A stretch of DNA of 64,000 bases, taken from positions 45,009 through 109,008 of the forward strand of contig NZ_FNZU01000010.1 of assembly GCF_900109325.1 (NCBI RefSeq). Direction: 5' to 3'. Source of the stretch: Alkalibacterium pelagium. GTDB lineage: Bacteria > Bacillota > Bacilli > Lactobacillales > Carnobacteriaceae_A. This document shows positions 56,248 to 64,000 of this stretch, piece by piece (position 1 is the stretch's first letter; each line of letters starts with the position of its first letter). A program made the translations under genes and the position numbers. The notes under the pieces are model-generated. The model did no database searches. It was not told the DNA's origin and worked only from the letters and a program-made list of their open reading frames with translations.

Positions 56248-57654
56248 TTAGAGTAATGAATCGAACAGATCAGTCAGGGGTCTTAGTGCGTCTATGATGA
56301 GCTGCTTCAACATTTGTGTGCCGTCAGTTCCATCTGGTAACGGATCTTCTGATTCAGCCGGATGAATGTGGGAGTCATATCGCTCTTCATTCATCCGGCT
56401 GATTTCTTCGGCCAGAGACGGGCTCCTGACGACCAGCATAGATTCTGTGTGAAGGTAAGTACTTCTGGCATCGATATTGAACGAACCGACGCCCACCCAT
56501 TCATGATCCTTTACAAAAGATTTCATATGCAGTGAACGGTCCGATTTCTGAAATTCAAGGAGGTTCAGTCCGCTTTCGATCAGTTCATCCCGGTGGTTTC
56601 TATACCCACTGTGAGCGATGATATTGGGTGTGGCCCGCAGTCCATTCGTCAGAATAGTAACGGTCTCTGTCTTAATTGCGTGCATGCCAGCTGTCTCTGA
56701 CATAAATGCATCTGGGATGACGTAAGGACTTTGAATCAGGATCGATTCCTCCGTTTCAGATAGGACAGTAAGAAGGGTGTGCCAGACTGCGGGCTCCTTA
56801 TTCAGACGCTCAAGTCCATTATGTACGAAATAGCCTGAATCGATTGCATGAGATTTGTTGCGCCAGTAATCCTCTGTCATAAGAGTGAGGCTGTCATTGT
56901 GATACTGCTCTGCTCGCTCACGCAAGGCCTCTGATGTTCTTCTGACCCGCCAGTCAGATGTCAATGTTGGAACAGGATCTTGTCTTCTCGTTACATAAGG
57001 CATAGACCAGAGCTCATCAAAATAATGGGACATGTCCGATATCAGTTCATTGGCTGACACGTCCTGACCTATGATCAGCAGCTCTCTGTCGTAAGATACT
57101 GTATCAGCGGATTCATTGAAATACTTATCTCCTACATTTCGTCCACCGATCAGTCCCACCTTTCCATCTGCAATCATCAGTTTGTCATGCATCCGATTAT
57201 TCCATGTCCAGGGTCTCAAAGGATTTAGAGTGTCATACATGCCGACTTCAATGTTCGGATGACTGAGAAATACGTCATATATCTGTCTATCCAGGAGCCT
57301 CATACCATGAAAAATGCCATCAAGCAGCAGACGGACCTCGACTCCTCTGTCAGCTGCCTCAAGAATGAGAGAGTAAAACAGATCAACCGTCTCTCCCCCC
57401 TGCATTGCAAAGGTAGAAATATCCAGGGTCTCATCTGCTTCTGTAATCAGTTCGCGCCTGATCTGCCAGGCTTCCTCTCCCGTTTCGACCAAGGCGACCC
57501 GCTCATCCGTCGAAACAGGTTGAGGAAGCTCAGACACATTGGGGACTGCCGAGAAATAAACGCCTCCTGTTACACCCGCTACGGCATATACAATGTATAT
57601 AACTACTCCACCAGCTATCCACTTTTTCTTAGCTTTTTTCAGCTTGTCTTTCAT
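56248..57654 (-). CDS. Phospholipase-D-superfamily protein (cardiolipin-synthase-like), copy 1
   Basis: 468 residues from the ATG at 57654; the start is uncertain because no strong site precedes it and the frame extends to 57675. Same plan as its neighbour: anchor helix (about 12-34, VVIYIVYAVAGVTGGVYF), HKD motifs MHDKLMIADGKVGLIGGRN and LHMKSFVKDHEWVGVGSFNIDARS. Catalytic His, Lys and Asp are present in both. The pair shares the -STW/STYLHTES-like C-terminal block and the ending LIDALRPLTDLFDSLL versus LIPAMRPLAWLLESLL. Confidence 0.85.
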   Translation of the reverse strand: MKDKLKKAKKKWIAGGVVIYIVYAVAGVTGGVYFSAVPNVSELPQPVSTDERVALVETGEEAWQIRRELITEADETLDISTFAMQGGETVDLFYSLILEAADRGVEVRLLLDGIFHGMRLLDRQIYDVFLSHPNIEVGMYDTLNPLRPWTWNNRMHDKLMIADGKVGLIGGRNVGDKYFNESADTVSYDRELLIIGQDVSANELISDMSHYFDELWSMPYVTRRQDPVPTLTSDWRVRRTSEALRERAEQYHNDSLTLMTEDYWRNKSHAIDSGYFVHNGLERLNKEPAVWHTLLTVLSETEESILIQSPYVIPDAFMSETAGMHAIKTETVTILTNGLRATPNIIAHSGYRNHRDELIESGLNLLEFQKSDRSLHMKSFVKDHEWVGVGSFNIDARSTYLHTESMLVVRSPSLAEEISRMNEERYDSHIHPAESEDPLPDGTDGTQMLKQLIIDALRPLTDLFDSLL

Positions 57655-57776
57655 TTTTATCTGCACCGTCCACAAACGTACTCTATTATCCTTTCATCGT
57701 ACGCTTTATGTTCGAGAAAGAGGTGACTTGTATTGGAATTTTGTATGAACTTATTTATCCAGTGAACGATTGTTAT

Positions 57777-57816
57777 AAAAAAGGACTGTATATGGAGCGA
57801 TACCCAGTACAGTCCT
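57777..57816 (-). terminator. Terminator of the SDR gene at 58 kb
   Basis: AGGACTGTA (57782-57790) pairs with TACAGTCCT (57808-57816), followed by a run of T residues on the minus strand. Confidence 0.85.
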
Positions 57817-57837
57817 GCGAATTGAATAAGTTCTGAC

Positions 57838-58632
57838 TTAGTTTTTAAGTTTTTCAGCAATGATGGCTGCTGCCTTTTTAGGCATCACACGATACATCCG
57901 GTCCATCATTTTTGCATCATTGCCCACCATTACTCTATATGCGTTCGACTCAATTGCATCGATCATTATTTTCGCTGCATCGTCGGCGAGAGTCAGTTTA
58001 TATTCTTTCCCACTTGTATCGGTCGTCGCTTTACGCTCAACTTTTGAGTTCTGCATAATGTTTGTCTTAATGGCCCCCGGGAAAGCGATCGTTACACCAA
58101 CATTTGTATCAGTAAGTTCTGAATGCAGACCTTCAGTCATCAATTTGACGGCTGCTTTTGATGCCCCGTAAATCGACTGTCCAGGTACAGGAAGAAAGCC
58201 GCCCATACTTGCTACATTCAGTATATGTGCTTCCGGCCGTTTAAGCAGCTCCGGAAGAAAACTTTTCACCATGTACAATGTGCCGTAGAAATTGACATTC
58301 ATGACCTGTTCGATTTTATCGTAGCCTAAATCATTGACGTCAATAAAGGGCTGGATGATTCCTGCATTGTTTATAATGCCGTCGACCGTCCCATGAAATT
58401 CTTTTACCTCATCCACCAGTTTTTCAATGGCTTCTCTTTCAGTAATATTCACGACATGTGTTGAGATCTTTTCCTTTGATTCCGGTGCCAGTCTGGCTGT
58501 CTCCAGTACTGCTTCCTTGTTGATATCGACCGCTGCTACTCTTGCTCCTCGCTTGGCAAGCTCAAGCACAAGCTCCCTGCCCATCCCTGACCCTCCGCCT
58601 GTCACGACGATTGTTTTTCCGTTTACCTTCAT
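57838..58632 (-). CDS. Short-chain dehydrogenase/reductase
   Basis: 264 residues from the ATG at 58632, preceded by AAGGAGG; upstream in-frame ATGs have none. Cofactor loop TGGGSGMG, NNAG motif and YGASK active site are intact. C-terminal ANAYRVMVGNDAKMMDRMYRVMP in overlapping parts is seen in SDRs of the fatty-acid/steroid reductase kind. It is its own unit, between two terminated transcripts. Confidence 0.85.
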   Translation of the reverse strand: MKVNGKTIVVTGGGSGMGRELVLELAKRGARVAAVDINKEAVLETARLAPESKEKISTHVVNITEREAIEKLVDEVKEFHGTVDGIINNAGIIQPFIDVNDLGYDKIEQVMNVNFYGTLYMVKSFLPELLKRPEAHILNVASMGGFLPVPGQSIYGASKAAVKLMTEGLHSELTDTNVGVTIAFPGAIKTNIMQNSKVERKATTDTSGKEYKLTLADDAAKIMIDAIESNAYRVMVGNDAKMMDRMYRVMPKKAAAIIAEKLKN

Positions 58633-58743
58633 AACGTATCCTCCTTGTTTTGTATTCGCTTTCATTATACAGCATAAACAAAAGGAATTGTAGAATCTGT
58701 TCAACATTTCACTTTGGATCCACAATTCTTTTTGTCTAGTCGC

Positions 58744-59388
58744 CTATTTTTTTAACTGTTGTACTGCTTCTCTTACTGAAACAGCTCGTGTGATGGACGA
58801 CACGACCGCCACCCCATCGACTCCTGTTGCCCAGACGTCTCTAGCATTTGAAGGGTTGATGCCGCCAATTGCCACAGCAGGAAGGTGATCTCTTCCAGTC
58901 ATCGCGTCCTTGATACCTTTCAGCCCGATTACGCCTTCATGGTCCTGCTTGGATAATGGCGTGAAAGCCGGACCGATCCCCGCATAATCCAGTCCACTGA
59001 TTGTCTCTGCTTCTCTGAATTGTGAGACATTATTGGTAGACAAGCCTATGATAAATCGGTCTCCCCATTTTGAAATCAGATCCTGAATCGGATAATCCCC
59101 CTGACCGACATGGATCCCGTCAGCCTCCAGCTTGAGGGCAAGCTCGACATCATCATTGACTATGAATGGTACATCATACTGTCTGCACAGAAGCTGGCAG
59201 ACCTGTGCCATTTTTACCCGAGCAGCAGGGTCAGTTTCCAGGCTGTCTTTTCCTTTTTCTCTGAACTGAAAACAAGTTATACCTGCCTGAAGAGCTTCCT
59301 CAAGGGTATGGACGAGCGACTTTTCTTTGCAGTCCTGTGTGCCGGCAATAAAATAAATTTCCAGCATAGCTTTAATATCTCGTGTCAT
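58744..59388 (-). CDS. thiE: Thiamine-phosphate synthase
   Basis: A 214-residue TIM-barrel enzyme that joins HMP-PP and HET-P to form thiamine phosphate. Motifs ITCFQFREKG, FIVNDDVELALKLEADGIHVGQGD and AIGGINPSNARDV are visible. Its ATG overlaps the thiD stop (ATGA). Last gene of thiMDE. Confidence 0.94.
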   Translation of the reverse strand: MTRDIKAMLEIYFIAGTQDCKEKSLVHTLEEALQAGITCFQFREKGKDSLETDPAARVKMAQVCQLLCRQYDVPFIVNDDVELALKLEADGIHVGQGDYPIQDLISKWGDRFIIGLSTNNVSQFREAETISGLDYAGIGPAFTPLSKQDHEGVIGLKGIKDAMTGRDHLPAVAIGGINPSNARDVWATGVDGVAVVSSITRAVSVREAVQQLKK

Positions 59389-60200
59389 TCGTGTTCCTTT
59401 CTATATGCCCAGTGATTCGTCGGTCCATGTCCATGTCCGATACTCAGGTGACTCCTGATTGCAGCCTGGATAAATTTCTTAGCTGTTCGTACGGACTCTT
59501 CCACTGAATGCCCTTTTCCTAACTCTGCAGCAATGCAGGCAGCAAAGGTACAGCCAGTTCCGTGGGTTTCTTTCGTATCGATGCGTTCTGAACGCAGCCA
59601 TATCTGTTCACCGTTTTCAAGCATCAGCAGATCATCTGCATGAGACGCGTCCACTGCATGTCCACCTTTTATGACAATATTTCTACAGCCAGTTTCCTGC
59701 AATCGTTCGGCTGCCTTGACCATATCTTCTTTTGAAGAAATAGACATGTCAGCCAGTGCTTCTGCTTCAGGAATATTAGGTGTGATCACCATAGCGAGAG
59801 GAGCCAGGATTTCCCGCATGACTGAGACAGCACTCTTTTCCATTAATGGGTGCCCCCCTTTAGCAATCATCACAGGATCAATGACCAGAGGAATAGACGC
59901 CACTTCTTTATATACTTCAGCTACTGCTTTCATATACTCCCCATTGACCAGCATTCCTGTCTTGATCGCAGCGACATTAAAATCAGACAGGACCGACGTC
60001 CACTGCTGCTTGACCATTTCGATCGGTACAGGGTGAACGCCCTGTACCCCAGTCGTATTTTGAGCTGTGATAGCCGTTATCACTGACATGCCGAAAACGT
60101 CGCGTTCCTGAAAAGTTTTCAAGTCCGCTTGTATGCCTGCGCCTCCGCCACTGTCACTTCCTGCAATAGTCAGCACTTGTGGTGTTTTACTTTTACTCAT
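59385..60200 (-). CDS. thiD: Hydroxymethylpyrimidine (phosphate) kinase
   Basis: A 271-residue ribokinase-fold enzyme. N-terminal IAGSDSGGGAGIQADLKTF and C-terminal THGTGCTFAACIAAELGKG (anion hole and catalytic Asp region) are complete. It makes HMP-PP. Overlaps its neighbours by 4 bases on both sides. Confidence 0.95.
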   Translation of the reverse strand: MSKSKTPQVLTIAGSDSGGGAGIQADLKTFQERDVFGMSVITAITAQNTTGVQGVHPVPIEMVKQQWTSVLSDFNVAAIKTGMLVNGEYMKAVAEVYKEVASIPLVIDPVMIAKGGHPLMEKSAVSVMREILAPLAMVITPNIPEAEALADMSISSKEDMVKAAERLQETGCRNIVIKGGHAVDASHADDLLMLENGEQIWLRSERIDTKETHGTGCTFAACIAAELGKGHSVEESVRTAKKFIQAAIRSHLSIGHGHGPTNHWAYRKEHE

Positions 60201-61003
60201 TGGATTATCCTTTCTATTCGTGCGTGTTTAGTCAGATCATCATCACTGAGACTATGGAGCACATCGATCAGTGCCGCCCTAAAACTTCCCGGCCCATTGA
60301 TGCCCGAGTCCGCCGCCCATTCTCCAGCTATCCCGAAAGCGGCATGAGCAAGTACAACTCGACTGAGCATGTCAGATCCATCTACTACTCCAAGGAAAGC
60401 CCCGATGATTCCGCTCATCATGCAGCCACTTCCAGTGATCATTGCCATCAGCTGATCGCCATTCGAAACAGCAAATACTCTTGTGCCATCTGTGACAATA
60501 TCCGTCTTTCCGGATACAGCTACAATACAGTGTCTTTTCTCAGCCAGTCTGACCGCAACATCTATAGGGGAGTTAGCTCCATCTTTGGAGTCCACTCCTT
60601 TTGACTGCCAGCTGACACCGACTAGAGACGCAATTTCTGATGCATTGCCTCGAATCACCGTCATGTCAACATTTTCAAAAAGCTTTTGAGCTGATTTTTT
60701 TCTAAAGGTCGTTGCTCCGACACCAACAGGATCCAGAATTACCGGTTTGCCTTGAGCGTTTGCCTGTCGTCCGGCCAGAATCATGCTTTCCAGTGAATCA
60801 GAGGTCAGTGTACCCATATTGATGACGAGGGCCTCGGCCATACCCGTTACTTCTTCGACCTCTTCTTTTGCAATTGCCATAATGGGTGACGCACCAATGG
60901 CCAGCAGCACATTGGCAACATCATTAGCGACAACCTGATTAGTGATCGTGTGTACCAGCGGATTCTGGTCTTTAATGTGTAAAATAGCATGATCAGAATT
61001 CAT
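60197..61003 (-). CDS. thiM: Hydroxyethylthiazole kinase
   Basis: 268 residues from the ATG at 61003 (AGGGAGG upstream; the longer frame runs into the riboswitch). Motifs NPLVHTITNQVVANDVANVLLA, VGATTFRKK and GSGCMMSGIIGAFLG. It salvages the thiazole. No thiC, thiG or thiS is nearby, so thiMDE alone gives a salvage-type pathway. Confidence 0.95.
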   Translation of the reverse strand: MNSDHAILHIKDQNPLVHTITNQVVANDVANVLLAIGASPIMAIAKEEVEEVTGMAEALVINMGTLTSDSLESMILAGRQANAQGKPVILDPVGVGATTFRKKSAQKLFENVDMTVIRGNASEIASLVGVSWQSKGVDSKDGANSPIDVAVRLAEKRHCIVAVSGKTDIVTDGTRVFAVSNGDQLMAMITGSGCMMSGIIGAFLGVVDGSDMLSRVVLAHAAFGIAGEWAADSGINGPGSFRAALIDVLHSLSDDDLTKHARIERIIQ

Positions 61004-61033
61004 TTTGAACCTCCCTGATTGTGTTATGTAGAC

Positions 61034-61067
61034 AAAAAATCTTCCACCAGGTACGTGGAAGATTTTA
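61034..61067 (-). terminator. Terminator hairpin of the TPP riboswitch
   Basis: AAAATCTTCCAC pairs perfectly with GTGGAAGATTTT, followed by TTTG, between the aptamer and thiM. It is the expression platform. Confidence 0.85.
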
Positions 61068-61107
61068 GTATAGTCAAGCATTCGTCTGTCTCCTGCTTGA
61101 AACATAC

Positions 61108-61183
61108 ATCTCCCTTCGCTAGCATTACCTAGATCAGGTCATGGGTCAGGTCTTACCTTTCTCAGCCTTTAAGCTCCCCTGAT
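61108..61183 (-). promoter_or_regulatory. TPP riboswitch aptamer
   Basis: On the minus strand the conserved blocks GGGGAGC, GGCTGAGAA, GACCCATGACCTGATCTAGG in overlapping parts, AATGCTAGCGAAGGGA match the THI element. It lies about 105 bases upstream of thiM. With TPP bound, the terminator forms and the operon is off. Confidence 0.95.
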
Positions 61184-61281
61184 GATATCAGACTTCATTA
61201 CTATCAGTTTATCATAGTTTCGGTGAACAGACTAGGAAACACCCATCTAAGCCAGCTTCTGACTTTTTTAAACACACTCAT

Positions 61282-61316
61282 AAAAAAGAGAGCACAGATC
61301 CTGTCTGTACTCTCTA
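61282..61316 (-). terminator. Terminator of the tautomerase gene
   Basis: GAGAGTACAGA pairs with TCTGTGCTCTC and is followed by TTTTTT on the minus strand. Confidence 0.85.
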
Positions 61317-61321
61317 ACTTA

Positions 61322-61501
61322 TTATCCGTGGTATTCGCCTTTTGTGGCAATGTTGTCCTTATTTATTTCGTTGATAATGACAGTCACGGCTTCTTTGGGT
61401 GCCCCCGTATGGGTCTCAACTGCCTTTACAACGTCTCTGACCAGCCCTTCTTTCTGTTCCTTAGAACGGCCTTCAATCATTTCTACATGTACGATCGGCA
61501 T
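61322..61501 (-). CDS. 4-oxalocrotonate tautomerase-family protein
   Basis: 59 residues, too short for many gene lists. It begins MPIVHVEMIEGRSKEQKE, with the catalytic Pro after the initiator Met, and continues with the usual LVRDVVKAVETHTG and VTVIINEINKDNIATKGE. Homologues form hexamers that tautomerise keto-enol substrates, but the physiological role in Firmicutes is unclear. ATG behind GAGGCAG. Confidence 0.85.
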   Translation of the reverse strand: MPIVHVEMIEGRSKEQKEGLVRDVVKAVETHTGAPKEAVTVIINEINKDNIATKGEYHG

Positions 61502-61557
61502 CTCATCTGCCTCCTTTCGTTTGTTTAATGCGCATCACGATCCAGCAAGGTTTCAGC

Positions 61558-61914
61558 TTATTCAGCAAAAGCATCTGTATTAAGCGAGTTGAACACTGAA
61601 TCATCAATGTCTGTTACCAGAAGCAGCCAGTTATCCTCTTTGTCCGATGAGTTCAGTAAGTCAGGCTCATCTTCAACTTCAACGTGGACTTCCATTACTG
61701 TCAGGTCAAAAGGTATGGTCAGCTCAGTCACTGCTTTAGCCCCTTCAGCATTGAGAATGGCATCTCCTGCTTTCAGATTCCCAGGTTCTGTACTGATTTC
61801 CACGAACATGACTTCTCCTAGATCGTCCTGGCCCTTTTCGGATAGACCAATGCGATAATCTGAAGGCGATAGTTTCTCGATCCATAACCCGTTTGAATGA
61901 TATTTAATTGACAT
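61558..61914 (-). CDS. gcvH: GcvH-like lipoyl-carrier protein
   Basis: 118 residues from the ATG at 61914 (AAGGAGA upstream). WIEKLSPSDYRIGLSEKGQDDLGEVMFVEI and the lysine of AEGAKAVTELTIPFD align with the glycine-cleavage H protein, where that lysine carries lipoate (usual spelling ESVKA; the flank is changed here). No gcvP or gcvT is in the window. In B. subtilis GcvH also relays lipoate to E2 subunits, so it may serve the Bkd complex encoded at 3 kb. Shares 11 bases with the preceding gene. Confidence 0.82.
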   Translation of the reverse strand: MSIKYHSNGLWIEKLSPSDYRIGLSEKGQDDLGEVMFVEISTEPGNLKAGDAILNAEGAKAVTELTIPFDLTVMEVHVEVEDEPDLLNSSDKEDNWLLLVTDIDDSVFNSLNTDAFAE

Positions 61915-62278
61915 CTTTCTGCTCTCCTTTACCCCATACTCGTTCATATTCGTCAATTTTGAAGCCGGATGTGTATGTGTCTCCTTCAACGGCAAATGGC
62001 CGTTTGACTACCATCCCGTTTGACGAGAGCCACACTGCTGCTTCTTCTATAGACATTTCTGGAAGTTTTTCTTTGAGGTTCTGTTCTCTGTATACATTTC
62101 CGCTCGTATTGAAAAATGATTTAATCGAGCGATCAGTGTCTGACAGGATTGTTACCCAGCTTTCTTTTGAAGGAGTCTCATCCAGCAGACTGATTTCCTG
62201 ATAGGATACTGACTGCTCATCCAACCAGTTTTTAGCTTTCCTGCACGTTGAACAACGTGGGTGACAATAAAATTTCAT
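61904..62278 (-). CDS. ArsC/Spx-family thioredoxin-fold protein (YusI-like)
   Basis: 124 residues from the ATG at 62278 (AGGAGG upstream). MKFYCHPRCSTCRKAKNWL in overlapping parts has a CxxC variant, followed by the Spx-like NTSGNVYREQNLKEKLPEMS. The B. subtilis pair yusI-yusH (gcvH) is in the same order, so this is a conserved neighbourhood. It is not a proven arsenate reductase. Confidence 0.85.
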   Translation of the reverse strand: MKFYCHPRCSTCRKAKNWLDEQSVSYQEISLLDETPSKESWVTILSDTDRSIKSFFNTSGNVYREQNLKEKLPEMSIEEAAVWLSSNGMVVKRPFAVEGDTYTSGFKIDEYERVWGKGEQKDVN

Positions 62279-62442
62279 AACGTCCCTCCTATTTATCTTT
62301 TTCAATTATAGACCACTTGAGAAAAAAAATAAATGGGAGGGTTCCAGTGGTGAATGAGTGTGCTGATGTTCCTTCTCTTTCAAAAGTAACTATCAATAAC
62401 ACTACATCCACACAAACTGCATGTTCCAGCTCGTCTTTACCA

Positions 62443-62475
62443 TAAAAAAGGAAGGATCATTGTAAGATCCTCCCC
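62443..62475 (-). terminator. Terminator of the YihY-family gene
   Basis: GGAGGATC pairs with GATCCTTCC, followed by TTTTTT on the minus strand, beyond the stop at 62497. Confidence 0.8.
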
Positions 62476-62496
62476 CATCGAGCAGTCCAGAATTAT

Positions 62497-63534
62497 TTAA
62501 GTGTCCAGATCCTTTCCCTGTTCTTCTCTTTCTTCTAATTCTTCTTCTTTAAGTTTATTAACTTTGAACAGCTGACGTTTCATGATGACCGTTTCTGCTT
62601 CACTTGGGTAACCAGAATAGTTGGAAGATTTCAGCTGTTTCTCGTTCCGTTTTTTTGCTTCATATTCAGGTACAGACATATGATTTTTCCATTCGAATAT
62701 AATGGCATTCAGTAAGGCGCCGAGAAGAATCACTATACTCGTGAAATACAGGAACAGCATCAAAGCCAGAAATCCACCGAATGTCGCATTAGTCAGGGCA
62801 TCATCACTGGCCATATTCAAGTATATCGAGAATCCTTGGGTCAGAAGCATCCATCCGATTGTCGCGAACAACGCTCCCTGATAGGAATACTTGAATGACA
62901 AATGGTGGTTTGGTACAAACCGGTAAACGATCAGCAGTACGGCAAAGAGGATAACCAGAAGGATTACCCATCTTAAAAGCAGGAACTCCTGAATGAATGG
63001 AATATCGAAGCCGATAACATTCTGAACGAATTCAAGAATCTGTTCACCGAATACGAAGATAAATAATGCCAGTCCAACGATCAGTAGTATACCGATCATG
63101 ACAAAGAGTGATAGGATTCTCCCAACAATAAAATTTTTCTGCTGTACTGATCCATATACATCATCCAGTACTCGTCTCAGTATCGTGATCACTTTACTAG
63201 CCGACCAGATTGCGGTCAGAAGTCCAAATGAAATGAATCCGCCACTCGCACTTTCCAGATAGCCTTCAAGTATCGGCTCGATGATATTAAAGATATCTTG
63301 TGGAATAAAATCAGCTACTAGAGCCAACATCTCATTCGTGTCCAGTGGCAACAACGGGATAATATTTGCAATGACTAGTAAAAGCGGGAACAGAGAAAGA
63401 AGAACAAAGTAGGCCATTTCTGCTCCACTCTGATTGACTGTAGCTCTTTCCCAGTTTGACTGAAAGATTTTGATCAGACGCAGCAGCTTGTCTTTGTGCG
63501 GAATCTTATCTTCCAGTTTCTCTATTTTCTGCAC
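62497..63534 (-). CDS. YihY/BrkB-family membrane protein
   Basis: 345 residues from a GTG at 63534 (AAGGATG upstream). Six helices with the family segment VNQSGAEMAYFVLLSLFPLLLVIANIIPLL in overlapping parts and the central GGFISFGLLTAIWSASKVITILRRVLDDVYG. Earlier called ribonuclease BN, which is now known to be wrong. A 60-residue charged, Glu-rich tail ends the protein. Function unknown. Confidence 0.85.
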   Translation of the reverse strand: MQKIEKLEDKIPHKDKLLRLIKIFQSNWERATVNQSGAEMAYFVLLSLFPLLLVIANIIPLLPLDTNEMLALVADFIPQDIFNIIEPILEGYLESASGGFISFGLLTAIWSASKVITILRRVLDDVYGSVQQKNFIVGRILSLFVMIGILLIVGLALFIFVFGEQILEFVQNVIGFDIPFIQEFLLLRWVILLVILFAVLLIVYRFVPNHHLSFKYSYQGALFATIGWMLLTQGFSIYLNMASDDALTNATFGGFLALMLFLYFTSIVILLGALLNAIIFEWKNHMSVPEYEAKKRNEKQLKSSNYSGYPSEAETVIMKRQLFKVNKLKEEELEEREEQGKDLDT

Positions 63535-63708
63535 AGGCTCACATCCTTACTATAAAGATTTCTTTTTATCATCTTACCATAGGATAGAATAAAATCCCTA
63601 TTCATAAGCTTTAAAGCAGATTCCATGTCGACATGAATAGAAGAGATTGATAAACCGCCCATATTACCTCTCGAGTTTAGTTTCGTATTCCTTCAATCAA
63701 GAACTTAG

Positions 63709-63898
63709 TTTAGTTCATCAGAGAAATAAGATCTGAAATGCATTTTGACAAGACTAGAATGTAGTTCACTATTATTTTTGATGTGTGAACTACACCCATT
63801 ATCTAACTGATTTAGTTCGCTTGACGAATCAGGTTGCGAACTTCATTATTGAGTGTACAAAATGCAGTTCGCTGACAATCTCAGGGCTGAACTGCATT
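63709..63898. repeat. Array D: 51-bp-period palindromes with a different stem
   Basis: Three inverted repeats, TGTAGTTCAC/GTGAACTACA (63760-63793), AGTTCGC/GCGAACT (63814-63842) and AATGCAGTTC/GAACTGCATT (63861-63898), plus a degenerate one beginning at 63712. The shared AGTTC occurs at 63712, 63763, 63814 and 63866, spaced 51, 51 and 52. The stem sequences differ from arrays A-C but the period is the same. Confidence 0.7.
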
Positions 63899-63904
63899 CT
63901 CTTA

Positions 63905-64000
63905 GAATCGAGTAGGAGGTAAATAATTAATTTATTTACCGTCCTCTCACACCACCGTACGTACGGTTCCGTATACGGCGGTTCAATATCTTGAGTAAGC
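63905..64000 (-). mobile_element. 3' end of a group II intron, cut by the window edge
   Basis: On the minus strand, CCGCCGTA (63981-63974) pairs with TACGGTGG (63959-63952) through an inner TACG/CGTA stem, GAAC loop and 2-base CG bulge, which is the domain V fold. The sequence GTGTGAGAGGACGG follows, then a domain VI-like hairpin (about 63918-63942) and an end near 63905. The maturase gene would lie beyond 64000. The CGC triad fits the IIC class, but that is tentative. The exact 3' boundary is uncertain by a few bases. Confidence 0.75.

Overview
The window looks like chromosome from a low- to mid-GC Firmicute. The evidence is strong GGAGG-type ribosome binding sites, SufU-type iron-sulfur assembly, a pdxST operon with a MocR regulator, consensus cre boxes, class-I preQ1 and TPP riboswitches, and many acidic proteins. 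The gene order ptb-buk-E3-E1alpha-E1beta-E2 is the one I recall from Enterococcus faecalis rather than Bacillus. A halo- or alkali-tolerant member of the Lactobacillales/Bacillales is my best guess, and the genus is not proven. I saw no rRNA, tRNA, CRISPR array or prophage.

Layout. 1-9.4 kb: leucine dehydrogenase, a LysR regulator and a complete branched-chain keto-acid dehydrogenase / acyl-phosphate operon, with cre boxes. 9.8-11.2 kb: an SNF-family Na+/amino-acid symporter. 11.3-14.8 kb: a ring-cleaving dioxygenase behind a consensus promoter and an MhqR-like operator; a PlcR-like TPR regulator with its own small secreted peptide (absent from annotations limited to ORFs over 60 codons); an acidic membrane protein; YbaK. 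14.8-19.4 kb: an SDR with a lysine-rich repeated tail, a GNAT, a lipoprotein, and an MBL-fold hydrolase. 19.5-30.5 kb: a six-gene minus-strand operon joining a phosphorelay, a diguanylate cyclase, a HEAT-repeat protein, a membrane glycosyltransferase and a large glycoside-hydrolase-like protein. This is probably a c-di-GMP-linked exopolysaccharide system and is the most substantial candidate system here. 31-34.5 kb: pdxST and divergent pdxR. 34.8-43.3 kb: mixed housekeeping genes, including an ABC exporter preceded by a 19-codon leader ORF and alternative hairpins. 43.5-44.7 kb: preQ1 riboswitch, queT and queF. 44.7-48.5 kb: a glycosyltransferase remnant, a YghU-like GST, an EamA transporter and small membrane proteins. 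49-54.5 kb: sufCDSUB. 54.7-57.7 kb: two tandem phospholipase-D-type proteins. 57.8-63.5 kb: an SDR, the TPP-controlled thiMDE operon, a tautomerase, an ArsC-like protein with a GcvH-like protein, and a YihY protein. The right edge carries the 3' end of a group II intron.

The most unusual non-coding signal is a family of tandem imperfect palindromes spaced about 51 bp apart. It occurs in three intergenic gaps (about 18.4, 34.6 and 40.7 kb). A fourth array with the same period but a different stem lies at about 63.8 kb beside the intron. The palindromes vary while the spacing stays fixed. Read on the minus strand the period is 17 codons, but stops interrupt the frame, so function is open. All repeat spacings and motif matches were counted by hand.
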